Below are positions 23,641 to 31,805 of a stretch of DNA of 35,325 nucleotides, in pieces. This stretch comes from Bacillota bacterium (GTDB lineage: Bacteria; Bacillota; Clostridia; Lachnospirales; Lachnospiraceae): the NCBI GenBank assembly GCA_023441145.1, contig JAEZQN010000337.1:1-35325 (forward strand), in the 5' to 3' direction. The translations under genes were made by a program, and so were the position numbers. The notes beneath the pieces were generated by a model. The model had not been told where the DNA came from and made no database searches. It saw only the letters and a program-made list of their open reading frames with translations. Within the stretch, counting starts at the first letter, position 1, and every line of letters starts with the position of its first letter.

Positions 23641-26280
23641 ATGAAAAAAGAACTGGAAAAAACATATAGTCCTTCTGATATAGAAGACAGACTTTATGAC
23701 AAATGGTTAGAGAAAAAGTATTTTCATGCAGAACCAGATGAAAAGAAAAAACCATTTACAATCGTAATTCCACCACCAAATGTTACAGGTAGACTTCATA
23801 TGGGTCATGCCTTAGATGAAACCATGCAGGATATCATTATTCGTTTTAAGAGGATGCAAGGATATAATGCATTATGGCTTCCAGGAACAGACCATGCAAG
23901 TATCTCTACAGAGGTTAAGGTAACCAATTATCTTAAGGAACAGGGTATTGATAAGGAAGAGCTAGGAAGAGAGGGCTTCCTTGAAAAGACTTGGGAATGG
24001 ACTCATGAATATGGTGGGACCATTGTAGAGCAGCTTAAGAAATTAGGTTCTAGCTGTGATTGGGATAGACTTCGTTTTACCTTAGATGAAGGATGTAGCA
24101 AGGCTGTAGAAGAGGTATTCATTAAACTGTATGAAAAAGGCTTAATCTATAAAGGTTCTCGTATTGTTAACTGGTGTCCAGTATGCCAGACCTCTATCTC
24201 TGATGCAGAGGTTGAACATGAGGAGCAGGCAGGTCATTTTTGGCATATAAATTATCCAATCATAGGAATGGATCGATGCCTTGAAGTAGCCACTACTCGT
24301 CCAGAAACTCTTCTTGGAGATAGTGCAGTAGCAGTGCACCCAGAAGATGAACGCTATAAGGATTTAATCGGTAAGAAAGTACTTCTTCCATTAGTAAACC
24401 GTGAGATCCCAATTATAGGTGATGAATATGTAGACAGAGAGTTCGGAACTGGTGTAGTAAAGATTACTCCAGCTCATGACCCTAACGATTTTGAGGTTGG
24501 TAAGAGACATAACCTTCCTGAAATCAATGTAATGAATGATGATGCTACCATTAATAAGCTTGGCGGGAAATATGCAGATATGGACCGTTATGCTGCTAGA
24601 AAGCAAATGGTAAAAGACTTAGAAGAACTTGGCCTTTTAGTAAAGGTAGAAGATCATAGCCACAATGTTGGTGCTCATGACAGATGCTCTACTACTGTTG
24701 AGCCAATGATTAAACAACAGTGGTTTGTTAAGATGGATGAGCTTATTAAGCCTGCAGTAGAAGCAGTAGAATCTGGTGACATTCAGTTAGTTCCTGATAG
24801 AATGAAGAAGCTTTACTTTAACTGGACCGACAATATTCGCGACTGGTGTATCTCAAGACAGCTCTGGTGGGGGCATAGAATTCCAGCTTACTATTGTGTA
24901 GATTGTGGAGAGGTTGTTGTAGCTAAAGAAGCTCCAACGACTTGTAAATGTGGTTGTACAAGCTTTATTCAGGATGAGGATACCCTTGATACTTGGTTCA
25001 GTTCCGCTTTGTGGCCATTTTCTACCCTTGGCTGGCCTGAAAAGACAAAGGATTTAGAGTATTTCTATCCTACAGATGTACTTGTAACTGGCTATGATAT
25101 CATTTTCTTCTGGGTAATCCGAATGATTTTCTCCGGCTTTGAGCATATGGGTGAGAGACCGTTTAAAACTGTTTTATTCCACGGTTTAGTACGTGATAAT
25201 CAAGGTAGAAAGATGAGTAAGTCACTTGGAAATGGTATTGATCCACTAGAAATCATTGCACAGTATGGCGCTGACGCTCTTCGTATGACCTTGATTACTG
25301 GTAATGCACCAGGAAATGATATGCGTTTCTATCTGGAACGTGTAGAGGCTAATCGTAACTTTGCCAATAAAGTATGGAATGCTTCCCGTTTCATTATGAT
25401 GAATATGGAAAAGGCTGAAATTCCTGAGACAATGGACATGACAAAGCTAACTATGGCAGATAAATGGATTCTTTCTAAATGTAATGATTTAGTGAAAGAA
25501 GTAACTGATAATATGGAGAAATATGACCTTGGTAATGCAGTACAAAAGGTATATGACTTTATATGGGAAGAGTTCTGTGACTGGTATATTGAGATGGTAA
25601 AACCTCGTCTGTACAATGATGAAGATGAGACTAAGGTTGCTGCTTTATGGACTCTTAAGACAGTTTTAATTGATTCCCTAAAGCTTCTTCATCCTTATAT
25701 GCCATTTGTAACGGAAGAAATATTCTGTACTCTTCAAGAAAAAGAAGAGTCTATTATGATATCTGACTGGCCTTTATACAAAGAGGAGAAGAATTTTAAT
25801 AAGGAAGAAGCTGCCGTAGAATTAATCAAGGAAGCAGTAAAAGGAATTCGTAATGTCCGTGCAGAGATGAATGTTCCACCAAGTAAGAAGGCAAAGGTCA
25901 TTATTGTTACTACCAATAATGAAGTTGCTGATATCTTTGCCACTAGTAAGGTGTTCTTTGCTACGTTAGGTTATGCTTCTGAAGTGCTTGTTCAAGCGGA
26001 TAAGACTGGTATCAGCCAAGATGCGGTATCTACCGTTATTCCAAATGCAGAGATATATATGCCATTTGCAGAATTGGTAGACATCGAGAAGGAGATTGAA
26101 CGTCTAACTAAGGAAAAAGAGCGTTTAAGTGGTGAACTTAAGAGAGTAACAGGAATGCTTAGCAATGAGAGTTTTATTAGTAAAGCTCCAGCTGAGAAGG
26201 TCGCAGAAGAGAAGGTAAAATTAGAGAAATACACCGATATGATGGCTAAAGTTGAGGAGCGTTTGGCACAGCTTAGCTAG
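23641..26280 (+). CDS. valS: Valyl-tRNA synthetase
   Basis: This 879-aa class I synthetase charges tRNA-Val. It shows HMGH (53-56) and KMSKS (524-528), the opening PPPNVTGRLHMGHALDE, the editing domain with TTRPETLLGDSAVAVHP, the zinc-ribbon-like cysteine segment YYCVDCGEVVVAKEAP and a C-terminal coiled coil (IEKEIERLTKEKERLSGELK) typical of ValRS. The open frame extends to TTG 23617, but AAAGGAG is 7 nt before ATG 23641 and the protein family starts there. Expression is controlled by the T-box upstream. The long, repeat-filled 5' UTR is unusual. A terminator follows the gene. Confidence 0.96.
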   Translation: MKKELEKTYSPSDIEDRLYDKWLEKKYFHAEPDEKKKPFTIVIPPPNVTGRLHMGHALDETMQDIIIRFKRMQGYNALWLPGTDHASISTEVKVTNYLKEQGIDKEELGREGFLEKTWEWTHEYGGTIVEQLKKLGSSCDWDRLRFTLDEGCSKAVEEVFIKLYEKGLIYKGSRIVNWCPVCQTSISDAEVEHEEQAGHFWHINYPIIGMDRCLEVATTRPETLLGDSAVAVHPEDERYKDLIGKKVLLPLVNREIPIIGDEYVDREFGTGVVKITPAHDPNDFEVGKRHNLPEINVMNDDATINKLGGKYADMDRYAARKQMVKDLEELGLLVKVEDHSHNVGAHDRCSTTVEPMIKQQWFVKMDELIKPAVEAVESGDIQLVPDRMKKLYFNWTDNIRDWCISRQLWWGHRIPAYYCVDCGEVVVAKEAPTTCKCGCTSFIQDEDTLDTWFSSALWPFSTLGWPEKTKDLEYFYPTDVLVTGYDIIFFWVIRMIFSGFEHMGERPFKTVLFHGLVRDNQGRKMSKSLGNGIDPLEIIAQYGADALRMTLITGNAPGNDMRFYLERVEANRNFANKVWNASRFIMMNMEKAEIPETMDMTKLTMADKWILSKCNDLVKEVTDNMEKYDLGNAVQKVYDFIWEEFCDWYIEMVKPRLYNDEDETKVAALWTLKTVLIDSLKLLHPYMPFVTEEIFCTLQEKEESIMISDWPLYKEEKNFNKEEAAVELIKEAVKGIRNVRAEMNVPPSKKAKVIIVTTNNEVADIFATSKVFFATLGYASEVLVQADKTGISQDAVSTVIPNAEIYMPFAELVDIEKEIERLTKEKERLSGELKRVTGMLSNESFISKAPAEKVAEEKVKLEKYTDMMAKVEERLAQLS

Positions 26281-26315
26281 TATGTCGAGTTTTGCGATGG
26301 TAAATAGTTGAAATA

Positions 26316-26383
26316 AATGGGCACCATATTATAATAGAAATAGATTTTATTTCCATTTATAGTATGGTGTTCATTCAATTTTT
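26316..26383 (+). terminator. valS terminator
   Basis: CACCATATTATAA faces TTATAGTATGGTG (one mismatch), closed outside by AATG/CATT and inside by GAAAT/ATTTC, with TTTTT about 8 nt after. Confidence 0.7.
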
Positions 26384-26454
26384 ATCTCATAGTTATATAC
26401 CAAGTAGAGTATCGAATTTATATCAGTTAAGATTATGAAAATGTTTATAAAGTA

Positions 26455-26483
26455 TTGATTTTTCAGCCATTGTTCTGTATGAT
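26455..26483 (+). promoter_or_regulatory. Promoter of the 51-aa gene and zinc-ribbon/TPR gene
   Basis: TTGATT (26455-26460) and TATGAT (26478-26483) are exactly 17 bp apart. The position, between the valS terminator and the next SD, supports use. Confidence 0.6.
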
Positions 26484-26559
26484 GTAATAGACTATATCTA
26501 TAGTCAATCATATGTAAATTAATGTTAGGATATACGGTACCACAGAATGGAGGGATAGT

Positions 26560-26715
26560 GTGATAGATTTTGAGGAAGAATTAGCAAGATTTCAGCCAAG
26601 TTTAGAAGTTGAACAGGCAGAGGATGCAATTTATAACAACAATTTAACCGATGCTACAGACATTATCAAGGAATTGCTGAAAGAGAGCAAGAAAGAAAGC
26701 AATCATAATAAGTAA
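26560..26715 (+). CDS. 51-aa acidic protein, unknown function
   Basis: A short frame starts at GTG 26560 behind the SD GGAGGG. It encodes 51 residues beginning MIDFEEELARFQPSLEVEQ and ending with a lysine-rich tail after IIKELLKES. It is soluble, helical and very acidic in its first half. It lies 38 nt before the zinc-ribbon/TPR gene and under the same promoter, so the two are probably one operon. From memory, similar IDFEEEL...PSLEVE proteins sit at this place in other Lachnospiraceae, but I could not verify this. Confidence 0.65.
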   Translation: MIDFEEELARFQPSLEVEQAEDAIYNNNLTDATDIIKELLKESKKESNHNK

Positions 26716-26753
26716 CTTAGGTTTGTGATAAAGATGAAATAGGTGGAGATAAC

Positions 26754-28169
26754 ATGAGGTGTCCGAATTGCGATAATATCTTATCGTTAAAGAATAATCG
26801 TTGCGATCGTTGTGGAGAAGATGTAAGAGTTTACCGAAGAGTTGTAAAAGCTTCCAATGCCTTTTACAATCAAGGGTTAATGAAGGCACGGGTAAGAGAT
26901 TTATCTGGTGCAGTTATTTCTCTTCATACAAGTTTGGAACTCGACAAGCACAATACCAATGCACGTAATCTGTTAGGTCTTGTATATTATGAGATGGGAG
27001 AGACAGTAAGTGCAATAAGTGAATGGGTGCTTAGTAAACATCTAAACAGTAAGGATAACGACGCAGATGAATATATAAATATGGTACAATCCAATCCGAC
27101 TAGATTGGAAAGCATAAATCAGGCAATCAAGAAGTATAATTTTGCCTTACAATCTGCTAGACAAGGTAGTCCTGATTTGGCAATTATTCAACTTAAGAAG
27201 GTTATAACACTAAATACAAAGTTTATTCGTGCATATCAGTTGTTAGCACTTCTTTATATGCATGAAGGTGAGAATGATAAGGCTGGCCGTGTTCTTATGA
27301 AAGCAGCAGCCATAGATGTCAATAATACCGTTACTTTAAACTATATGAGAGAACTGGGAGTCACTCCAACCAAGGTAATAACTGAGGTAAAGGAAGTTCA
27401 TAGTGACGATATGCCTGCTAAGACAGGAACAGAGTTTGCTGTTTTCTCTGGTTTGAAGGAATATAGAGAGGACAAGCCTAATATCTGGGCTTATTTAAAT
27501 CTTGTAATAGGAGCTATTGTAGGTATTGCTGTAGCATGCCTTTTGATATTCCCAACAATTAAGAATAATAATAATGCAGAGCTTCAGGCAAAAATCAATG
27601 AACAGACAGCCCAGATGAACACTCTGAAAAATGAGAAGAACCTTCTTGCGAAAGAGAAAGAAAGCTTGGATCAGCAGATTGCTTCATTAAAGAAAGAGTT
27701 AGAAGAGGCTACCGCTATTTCAACGGAAAATGAAGGGGCTGATACATCAGCAAAGACGAATATCAATGTGCTACTTACTGCTGCTAATCTATATTTGAAT
27801 AATGACTTTGAAGGTGCAGCAAGAGCATTAGTAGATTATGATGGAACTAACTTAGCTGAGTTTGAAGCTGCAGCAAAGATTTATGATATAATAAAGGCAA
27901 AGGCCTTTGAAGATACTGCCCAGAAGTTATATTATGAAGGGTATAATCTGTATGAAAAGGGTAAATATGAGGAAGCAATCACTACCTTAAAGAATGCTGT
28001 AAAGCTAAAGGAAGGCTATGAAGACTCAATTTACTTTATCGGACGTTGCTATCAGAAGCTAGAGGATTATAAGAATGCTAGGACGTATTTTGAAGCGTTA
28101 GTTGAAAGTAATCCGGATAGTAGACGTGGTAAAGATGCTAAGAAGCAGCTGAATACACTTCCAGAATAA
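26754..28169 (+). CDS. Zinc-ribbon, TPR and coiled-coil membrane protein
   Basis: The 471-aa protein begins with a zinc ribbon (Cys3, Cys6, Cys17, Cys20: CPNC and CDRC). A first TPR block follows (about 28-200: AVISLHTSLELDKHNTNARN, then LGLVYYEMGETVSAISEW). One membrane helix lies at about 246-268 (LNLVIGAIVGIAVACLLIF). After it come a coiled coil (275-325) and a second TPR block (about 340-465: LYYEGYNLYEKGKYEEAITT, then SIYFIGRCYQKLEDYKNAR). The zinc ribbon and first TPRs should be cytoplasmic and the second TPR set outside. Two TPR platforms joined across the membrane suggest an assembly or sensing role, but the function is unknown. SD AGGTGGAG. It precedes spoIIA, from which a terminator separates it. 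Confidence 0.75.
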   Translation: MRCPNCDNILSLKNNRCDRCGEDVRVYRRVVKASNAFYNQGLMKARVRDLSGAVISLHTSLELDKHNTNARNLLGLVYYEMGETVSAISEWVLSKHLNSKDNDADEYINMVQSNPTRLESINQAIKKYNFALQSARQGSPDLAIIQLKKVITLNTKFIRAYQLLALLYMHEGENDKAGRVLMKAAAIDVNNTVTLNYMRELGVTPTKVITEVKEVHSDDMPAKTGTEFAVFSGLKEYREDKPNIWAYLNLVIGAIVGIAVACLLIFPTIKNNNNAELQAKINEQTAQMNTLKNEKNLLAKEKESLDQQIASLKKELEEATAISTENEGADTSAKTNINVLLTAANLYLNNDFEGAARALVDYDGTNLAEFEAAAKIYDIIKAKAFEDTAQKLYYEGYNLYEKGKYEEAITTLKNAVKLKEGYEDSIYFIGRCYQKLEDYKNARTYFEALVESNPDSRRGKDAKKQLNTLPE

Positions 28170-28172
28170 ATT

Positions 28173-28231
28173 AAGATACATGCTATACGAAACGTAAGTA
28201 AAAAAAGGTAACGTATAGCATGTATTTTTTT
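28173..28231 (+). terminator. Strong terminator before spoIIAA
   Basis: GATACATGCTATACG pairs with CGTATAGCATGTAT, followed by a seven-T run (28225-28231). It separates the TPR gene from the spoIIA operon, so spoIIA needs its own promoter in the 40 bp left. I see no clear sigma-H or Spo0A site there. Confidence 0.85.
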
Positions 28232-28270
28232 ACACATCAAATGTAAAATATTGGAAGAAAGGAATATGAC

Positions 28271-28657
28271 ATGAAAAGACAGATTTTTTTTACACAGGGT
28301 GAAGAAGGATGTTATGCAGACTATGAGGTAATAGATAATTGTTTGGTGATTAAGTTAAAAAGAGATTTAGATCATCATTGTGCACAGTTTGTAAAGGAAC
28401 GGTCAGACCAACTGATAGATAAGAGACATATAAGGCATATTATATTCGATTTTGAGCGTACAACCTTTATGGATAGTTCAGGGATTGGTGTCATTATGGG
28501 ACGCTATAAAAGGGTATCGGTATCGGGTGGAAGGATAGCCATAACTCATTTAAACACAGCTGTTGACCGTATATTTAGACTTTCTGGTTTGTTCAAGATT
28601 GTGAAATTATATTCAGATAATCAATCTGCTATGGAAGATTTTAAAACATTAAAATGA
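28271..28657 (+). CDS. spoIIAA: Anti-sigma F factor antagonist
   Basis: The 128-aa STAS-domain protein matches SpoIIAA: VIKLKRDLDHH, RHIIFDFERTTFMDSSGIGV and IFRLSGLFKIVKLY. SpoIIAB phosphorylates the serine of the MDSSG motif (Ser69/Ser70). The unphosphorylated form frees sigma F in the forespore after septation, once SpoIIE has acted. It has about ten more N-terminal residues than the Bacillus protein (start at ATG 28271, SD AAAGGA). It is the first gene of spoIIAA-AB-sigF. Confidence 0.92.
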   Translation: MKRQIFFTQGEEGCYADYEVIDNCLVIKLKRDLDHHCAQFVKERSDQLIDKRHIRHIIFDFERTTFMDSSGIGVIMGRYKRVSVSGGRIAITHLNTAVDRIFRLSGLFKIVKLYSDNQSAMEDFKTLK

Positions 28658-28724
28658 TAGAAAGGAAGTAAGTTATATGGATCGTTTAACAGATTATAAG
28701 GAGAATGTAGTTAGGAGGGATTTG

Positions 28725-29150
28725 ATGGCAGATACCAATGAGATCTATATTGAATTTGATAGTAATTCCAAAAATGAAAGCTTTGCACGAGTGGTAGTTG
28801 CTGCATTTGTATCTCAGCTTGATCCAACTATGGAAGAACTAGCAGACATAAAGACTGCTGTTTCTGAAGCAGTTACCAACTCTATCATACATGGATATCA
28901 GAATGGACCAGGGAAGATAGTAATGAAATGTCGAATTGAGGGGCAAACCATATACATAGAGGTGGTTGATAAAGGAATCGGTATTGAGAATATTAAACAG
29001 GCTATGGAGCCGTTATATACCTCAAGACCAGATTTAGAACGTTCTGGTATGGGATTCTCCTTTATGGAAGCTTTTATGGATAACTTAAGAGTGGAGTCGG
29101 AAGTAAAGAAAGGAACAGTAATATACTTGGAGAAGGTGATTCATCATTAA
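28725..29150 (+). CDS. spoIIAB: Anti-sigma F factor, serine kinase
   Basis: The 141-aa GHKL-type kinase binds and inhibits sigma F and phosphorylates SpoIIAA. The N-box is EAVTNSIIHGY, G1 is DKGIGI and G2 is SGMGFSFM; the family start region NESFARVVVAAFVSQLDPT is also present. The frame is open from 28677, but AGGAGGG just before ATG 28725 and alignment with the Bacillus N-terminus favour that start. It follows spoIIAA by 67 nt and precedes sigF by 51 nt. Confidence 0.93.
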   Translation: MADTNEIYIEFDSNSKNESFARVVVAAFVSQLDPTMEELADIKTAVSEAVTNSIIHGYQNGPGKIVMKCRIEGQTIYIEVVDKGIGIENIKQAMEPLYTSRPDLERSGMGFSFMEAFMDNLRVESEVKKGTVIYLEKVIHH

Positions 29151-29201
29151 GATTCTGCTTATATAGGGATATAAGACAAGTTAATGTAACTGGAGGTGGA
29201 C

Positions 29202-29915
29202 ATGGATACTCTCGAATTGATTGAGCGTTCAAAACAGGGAGATAAAGCAGCTAGAGATATGGTTGTAACTATGAACATCGGATTAGTATGGAGTATCGTT
29301 CGAAGATTTGCTGGTAGAGGACATGAGTTGGAGGATTTGTTTCAGATTGGTTGTATCGGTCTAATAAAGGCAATTGATAAATTTGATAGTAGCTTTGAGG
29401 TAAGGTTCTCCACTTATGCAGTACCTATGATAACCGGGGAGATTAAGAGATTTTTGAGAGACGATGGTATGATTAAGGTAAGCCGTTCCCTAAAAGAAAT
29501 AGCGGGGAAAGTTAGAATTACCAAGGAAGTATTATCTTACAAGTTAGACAGGGAACCTTCAATTGAGGAGATTAGTGAGGAACTTAAGATCTCTACAGAA
29601 GATATTATATTAGCAATGGAGTCTAATTCTGAAGTAGAGTCTTTATATAAAACCATTTATCAGGGAGATGGTAATGCCATTTATCTGATAGATAAGCTTG
29701 AGGAAAATAAGGATGAGAATGAACATATGATAGATCAGATAGCCCTTCGTGAGATTATAGCAACCCTAGATGAAAAGGAGCGTAATTTAATCGAACTAAG
29801 ATATTTTCGAGATAAAACACAAACGGATATAGCGAAGGAAATGGGAATTAGTCAGGTTCAGGTATCTCGTTTGGAAAAGAAAATTCTAAAAGTAATGAGA
29901 GAAAGAATGTCATAA
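29202..29915 (+). CDS. sigF: RNA polymerase sigma factor F
   Basis: The 237-aa sigma-70 family protein contains region 2 (IGLVWSIVRRFAGRGHELED, LFQIGCIGLIKAIDKFD, RFSTYAVPMITGEIKRFLRD), region 3 (DREPSIEEISEELKIS) and a region 4 HTH (TQTDIAKEMGISQVQVSRLE). With SpoIIAA/AB directly upstream it is SigF, the first forespore-specific factor. An in-frame GTG at 29196 overlaps the SD GGAGG, so ATG 29202 is taken as the start. SigG would have similar domains but is not found next to spoIIAB. Confidence 0.93.
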   Translation: MDTLELIERSKQGDKAARDMVVTMNIGLVWSIVRRFAGRGHELEDLFQIGCIGLIKAIDKFDSSFEVRFSTYAVPMITGEIKRFLRDDGMIKVSRSLKEIAGKVRITKEVLSYKLDREPSIEEISEELKISTEDIILAMESNSEVESLYKTIYQGDGNAIYLIDKLEENKDENEHMIDQIALREIIATLDEKERNLIELRYFRDKTQTDIAKEMGISQVQVSRLEKKILKVMRERMS

Positions 29916-29945
29916 TACCTTACGCAGAATAAGTTTATAAAAGGC

Positions 29946-29974
29946 GTATAAATAAATGGAAAAATAGGATAATA
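29946..29974 (+). promoter_or_regulatory. Candidate sigma-G/F promoter for the spoVA unit
   Basis: GTATA (29946-29950) and GATAATA (29968-29974) are 17 bp apart, six of seven bases of the sigma-G -10 (CATAATA) with a proper -35. The start would fall at the 5' edge of the sigF terminator. The DNA is AT-rich, so the match is weak evidence. Confidence 0.28.
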
Positions 29975-29976
29975 AT

Positions 29977-30010
29977 AAAAAAGGCATCTGCTTAAGTAGA
30001 TGTCTTTTTA
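29977..30010 (+). terminator. sigF terminator
   Basis: AAAAGGCATCT pairs with AGATGTCTTTT (G-U allowed) around GCTTAAGT, ending in TTTTT. Confidence 0.75.
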
Positions 30011-30041
30011 AATGTAGAATTAATAGAAAGGTGGTTTTACT

Positions 30042-30194
30042 ATGACAAGAAGAAAGCTATTATATGTCTTTGTCATTAGCTTAATTATGTTAATGGCGGT
30101 GATATATTTTGTTTTTCTTATGCCTCGTGAGCATGTGTACAGTGGAACCCTGGCTTCAAATGCTACCACTATATACCAATTATTTCATATATAG
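30042..30194 (+). CDS. 50-aa single-helix membrane protein, unknown function
   Basis: The frame from ATG 30042 to TAG 30192-30194 encodes 50 residues. A basic start (MTRRK) is followed by a hydrophobic helix (LLYVFVISLIMLMAVIYFVF, about 6-25), then a short polar tail containing HVYSGTLASNATT. The SD AAAGGTGG is correctly spaced. It lies between sigF and spoVAA, 43 nt before the latter, with no terminator in between, so it is likely the first gene of the spoVA transcript. I do not recognise the family. A role in the forespore inner membrane is suggested only by place. Confidence 0.6.
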   Translation: MTRRKLLYVFVISLIMLMAVIYFVFLMPREHVYSGTLASNATTIYQLFHI

Positions 30195-30237
30195 ATTTTA
30201 TCCCATATATTAGCACAAAGGATGTGAGGAAAGGTCT

Positions 30238-30867
30238 ATGAAGCGTACTATAGTTTATATCAAGATAGATAAGAACATAGAAGTAACCAATAAAACAGTA
30301 TACCTAGAGGATGTAGCTAAGCTCTATAGTTCAGATTCTTCTTTGGTGCGCAATCTAAATCGTCAGATTGTCATGACGATAGAGTGTGACCAAGATATGA
30401 AATACTGTTTTAGCATTATGAAGATTATTCAACTCATTACCAAATATCATCCAGAGGTTGAGGTTATCAATTTAGGAGAAGTGGAATTTGTAGTGTCCTA
30501 TACTAAGCCTAAAAAGCCTAAGAAGTGGTTAGAGTATATTAAGACAGGGTTTGCTGGACTGGTCATTTTTTTTGGTGGAGCCTTCTCTATCATGACATTT
30601 AATGAGGACGCCTCTATCTCTGATATATTTAGTAATGTCTATCAGATGGTCATGGGAAAAGAAAAAACTGGTTGGTCTGCCATGGAAATTGGTTATAGCA
30701 TAGGAATTGGAGTAGGGGTTATTCTCTTCTTTAATCATTTCTCAAAGGTTAAGCTAAACAAAGATCCTACACCTATGCAGATTGAAATGAGGAAATATGA
30801 GGATGATATTAATAGTACCCTGATTCAAGATGTAAGTCGAAAGGGGAATATCATTGATGCTGATTAG
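30238..30867 (+). CDS. spoVAA: Stage V sporulation protein AA
   Basis: The 209-aa protein has a soluble N-terminal domain of about 95 residues (TIVYIKIDKNIEV, VYLEDVAKLYSSD) and two membrane helices (about 104-122, WLEYIKTGFAGLVIFFGGAF; and about 149-168, EIGYSIGIGVGVILFFNHF). This is the SpoVAA plan. SpoVA proteins form the channel for dipicolinic acid uptake into the forespore and its release at germination. SD AGGAAAGG precedes ATG 30238. Its end overlaps the start of spoVAB. Confidence 0.85.
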   Translation: MKRTIVYIKIDKNIEVTNKTVYLEDVAKLYSSDSSLVRNLNRQIVMTIECDQDMKYCFSIMKIIQLITKYHPEVEVINLGEVEFVVSYTKPKKPKKWLEYIKTGFAGLVIFFGGAFSIMTFNEDASISDIFSNVYQMVMGKEKTGWSAMEIGYSIGIGVGVILFFNHFSKVKLNKDPTPMQIEMRKYEDDINSTLIQDVSRKGNIIDAD

Positions 30868-31279
30868 GATGTGTCTCCTTTTTCTTATTGGTTTTGCAGG
30901 AGGATGCATTGTAGCAGGTGGCCTTTATGCCTTCATCACATTGCTTAAAATCATACAACGCCTATCTACCTTTACGAAGACAGTGAAATATGCACTTTTC
31001 TTTGAAGATTGTGTTATGGTGGGTGGTATTCTAGGTAATTTGTATTCTGTATTTAAGTGGGGGCTACCATTAGGCCCATTATTTTTAGTGGTATATGGAA
31101 GCTTCTCCGGTCTCTTTGTAGGATGTCTAGCCATCGCTTTGGCAGAAGTGATTGACGTCATTCCAGCATTTTCAAGACGTATAAGACTAAAGAAGGGAAT
31201 CTGCTTTCTCATTATATGTACAGCCATAGGAAAAGGAGTTGGCTCACTGGTACAATTACTAATACTGTCCCAATACTAA
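30857..31279 (+). CDS. spoVAB: Stage V sporulation protein AB
   Basis: A 140-aa membrane protein with four hydrophobic segments (LLFLIGFAGGCIVAGGLYAF; CVMVGGILGNLYSVF; LFLVVYGSFSGLFVGCLAIA; GICFLIICTAIGKGVGSLV). The order, size and motif GSFSGLFVGCLAIALAE fit SpoVAB. TTG 30854 and ATG 30857 are both possible; ATG is preferred. It overlaps the 3' end of spoVAA, implying coupled translation. In B. subtilis SpoVAA and SpoVAB are needed for SpoVA function, but many Clostridia lack them. Confidence 0.85.
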   Translation: MLIRMCLLFLIGFAGGCIVAGGLYAFITLLKIIQRLSTFTKTVKYALFFEDCVMVGGILGNLYSVFKWGLPLGPLFLVVYGSFSGLFVGCLAIALAEVIDVIPAFSRRIRLKKGICFLIICTAIGKGVGSLVQLLILSQY

Positions 31280-31298
31280 CTTAGAAAGGATGAATAAA

Positions 31299-31796
31299 AT
31301 GAGTAATAATCAAACAATACGAGATGTAATGGAGGAAAAGGACAAAAAGCTTCAGGGTAAGAAATATGAAAAGTATGTAAAAGAGAAAACACCGACCCAT
31401 AGTGTTTTCTCAAATTGTGTGAAAGCCTTTGTAGCAGGTGGTATTATTTGTACGATTGGACAGTTTATTCTGAATTTCTATAAGGATTTTGGCATTAGTG
31501 AGGAGACAGCAGCTGCATGGAATAGTATTACACTGATATTTTTAAGTATTTTGTTAACTGGCCTTAATATCTACCCTACCCTTGCAAAATGGGGGGGTGC
31601 AGGAACCGTTGTACCAATTACTGGCTTTGCCAATGGAGTGGTTGCTCCTGCGCTAGAATATAAAAAAGAGGGTCAAGTCTTTGGTATAGGATGCAAGATT
31701 TTTATTATTGCCGGTCCAGTTATCTTATATGGTATCTTTTCTTCATGGGTTTTAGGTATTATTTATTACATCGCTAAGCTAGCAGGTTGGGTATAG
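31299..31796 (+). CDS. spoVAC: Stage V sporulation protein AC
   Basis: A 165-aa membrane protein with the SpoVAC hallmarks: NCVKAFVAGGIICTIGQFIL, LNIYPTLAKWGGAGTVVPI and TGFANGVVAPALEYKKEGQV. SpoVAC is thought to form the mechanosensitive DPA channel. The open frame starts at 31290, but that ATG overlaps the SD (AAAGGA); ATG 31299 is 8 nt downstream and is preferred. It resembles SpoVAE (32854), a paralogue with the same core motif. The next gene follows after 9 nt. Confidence 0.92.
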   Translation: MSNNQTIRDVMEEKDKKLQGKKYEKYVKEKTPTHSVFSNCVKAFVAGGIICTIGQFILNFYKDFGISEETAAAWNSITLIFLSILLTGLNIYPTLAKWGGAGTVVPITGFANGVVAPALEYKKEGQVFGIGCKIFIIAGPVILYGIFSSWVLGIIYYIAKLAGWV

Positions 31797-31805
31797 GAGG
31801 AAACT

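Noticed and set aside
23462..23755. 97-residue frame on the minus strand across the valS start
   Set aside because: It spans the palindromic repeats and the valS coding start, has no SD or homology signature, and its composition is that of complement sequence.
28232..28270. Sigma-H promoter or Spo0A box directly before spoIIAA
   Set aside because: Expected from other spore formers, but neither pattern is visible in the 39 bp after the terminator; only weak AT-rich boxes occur.
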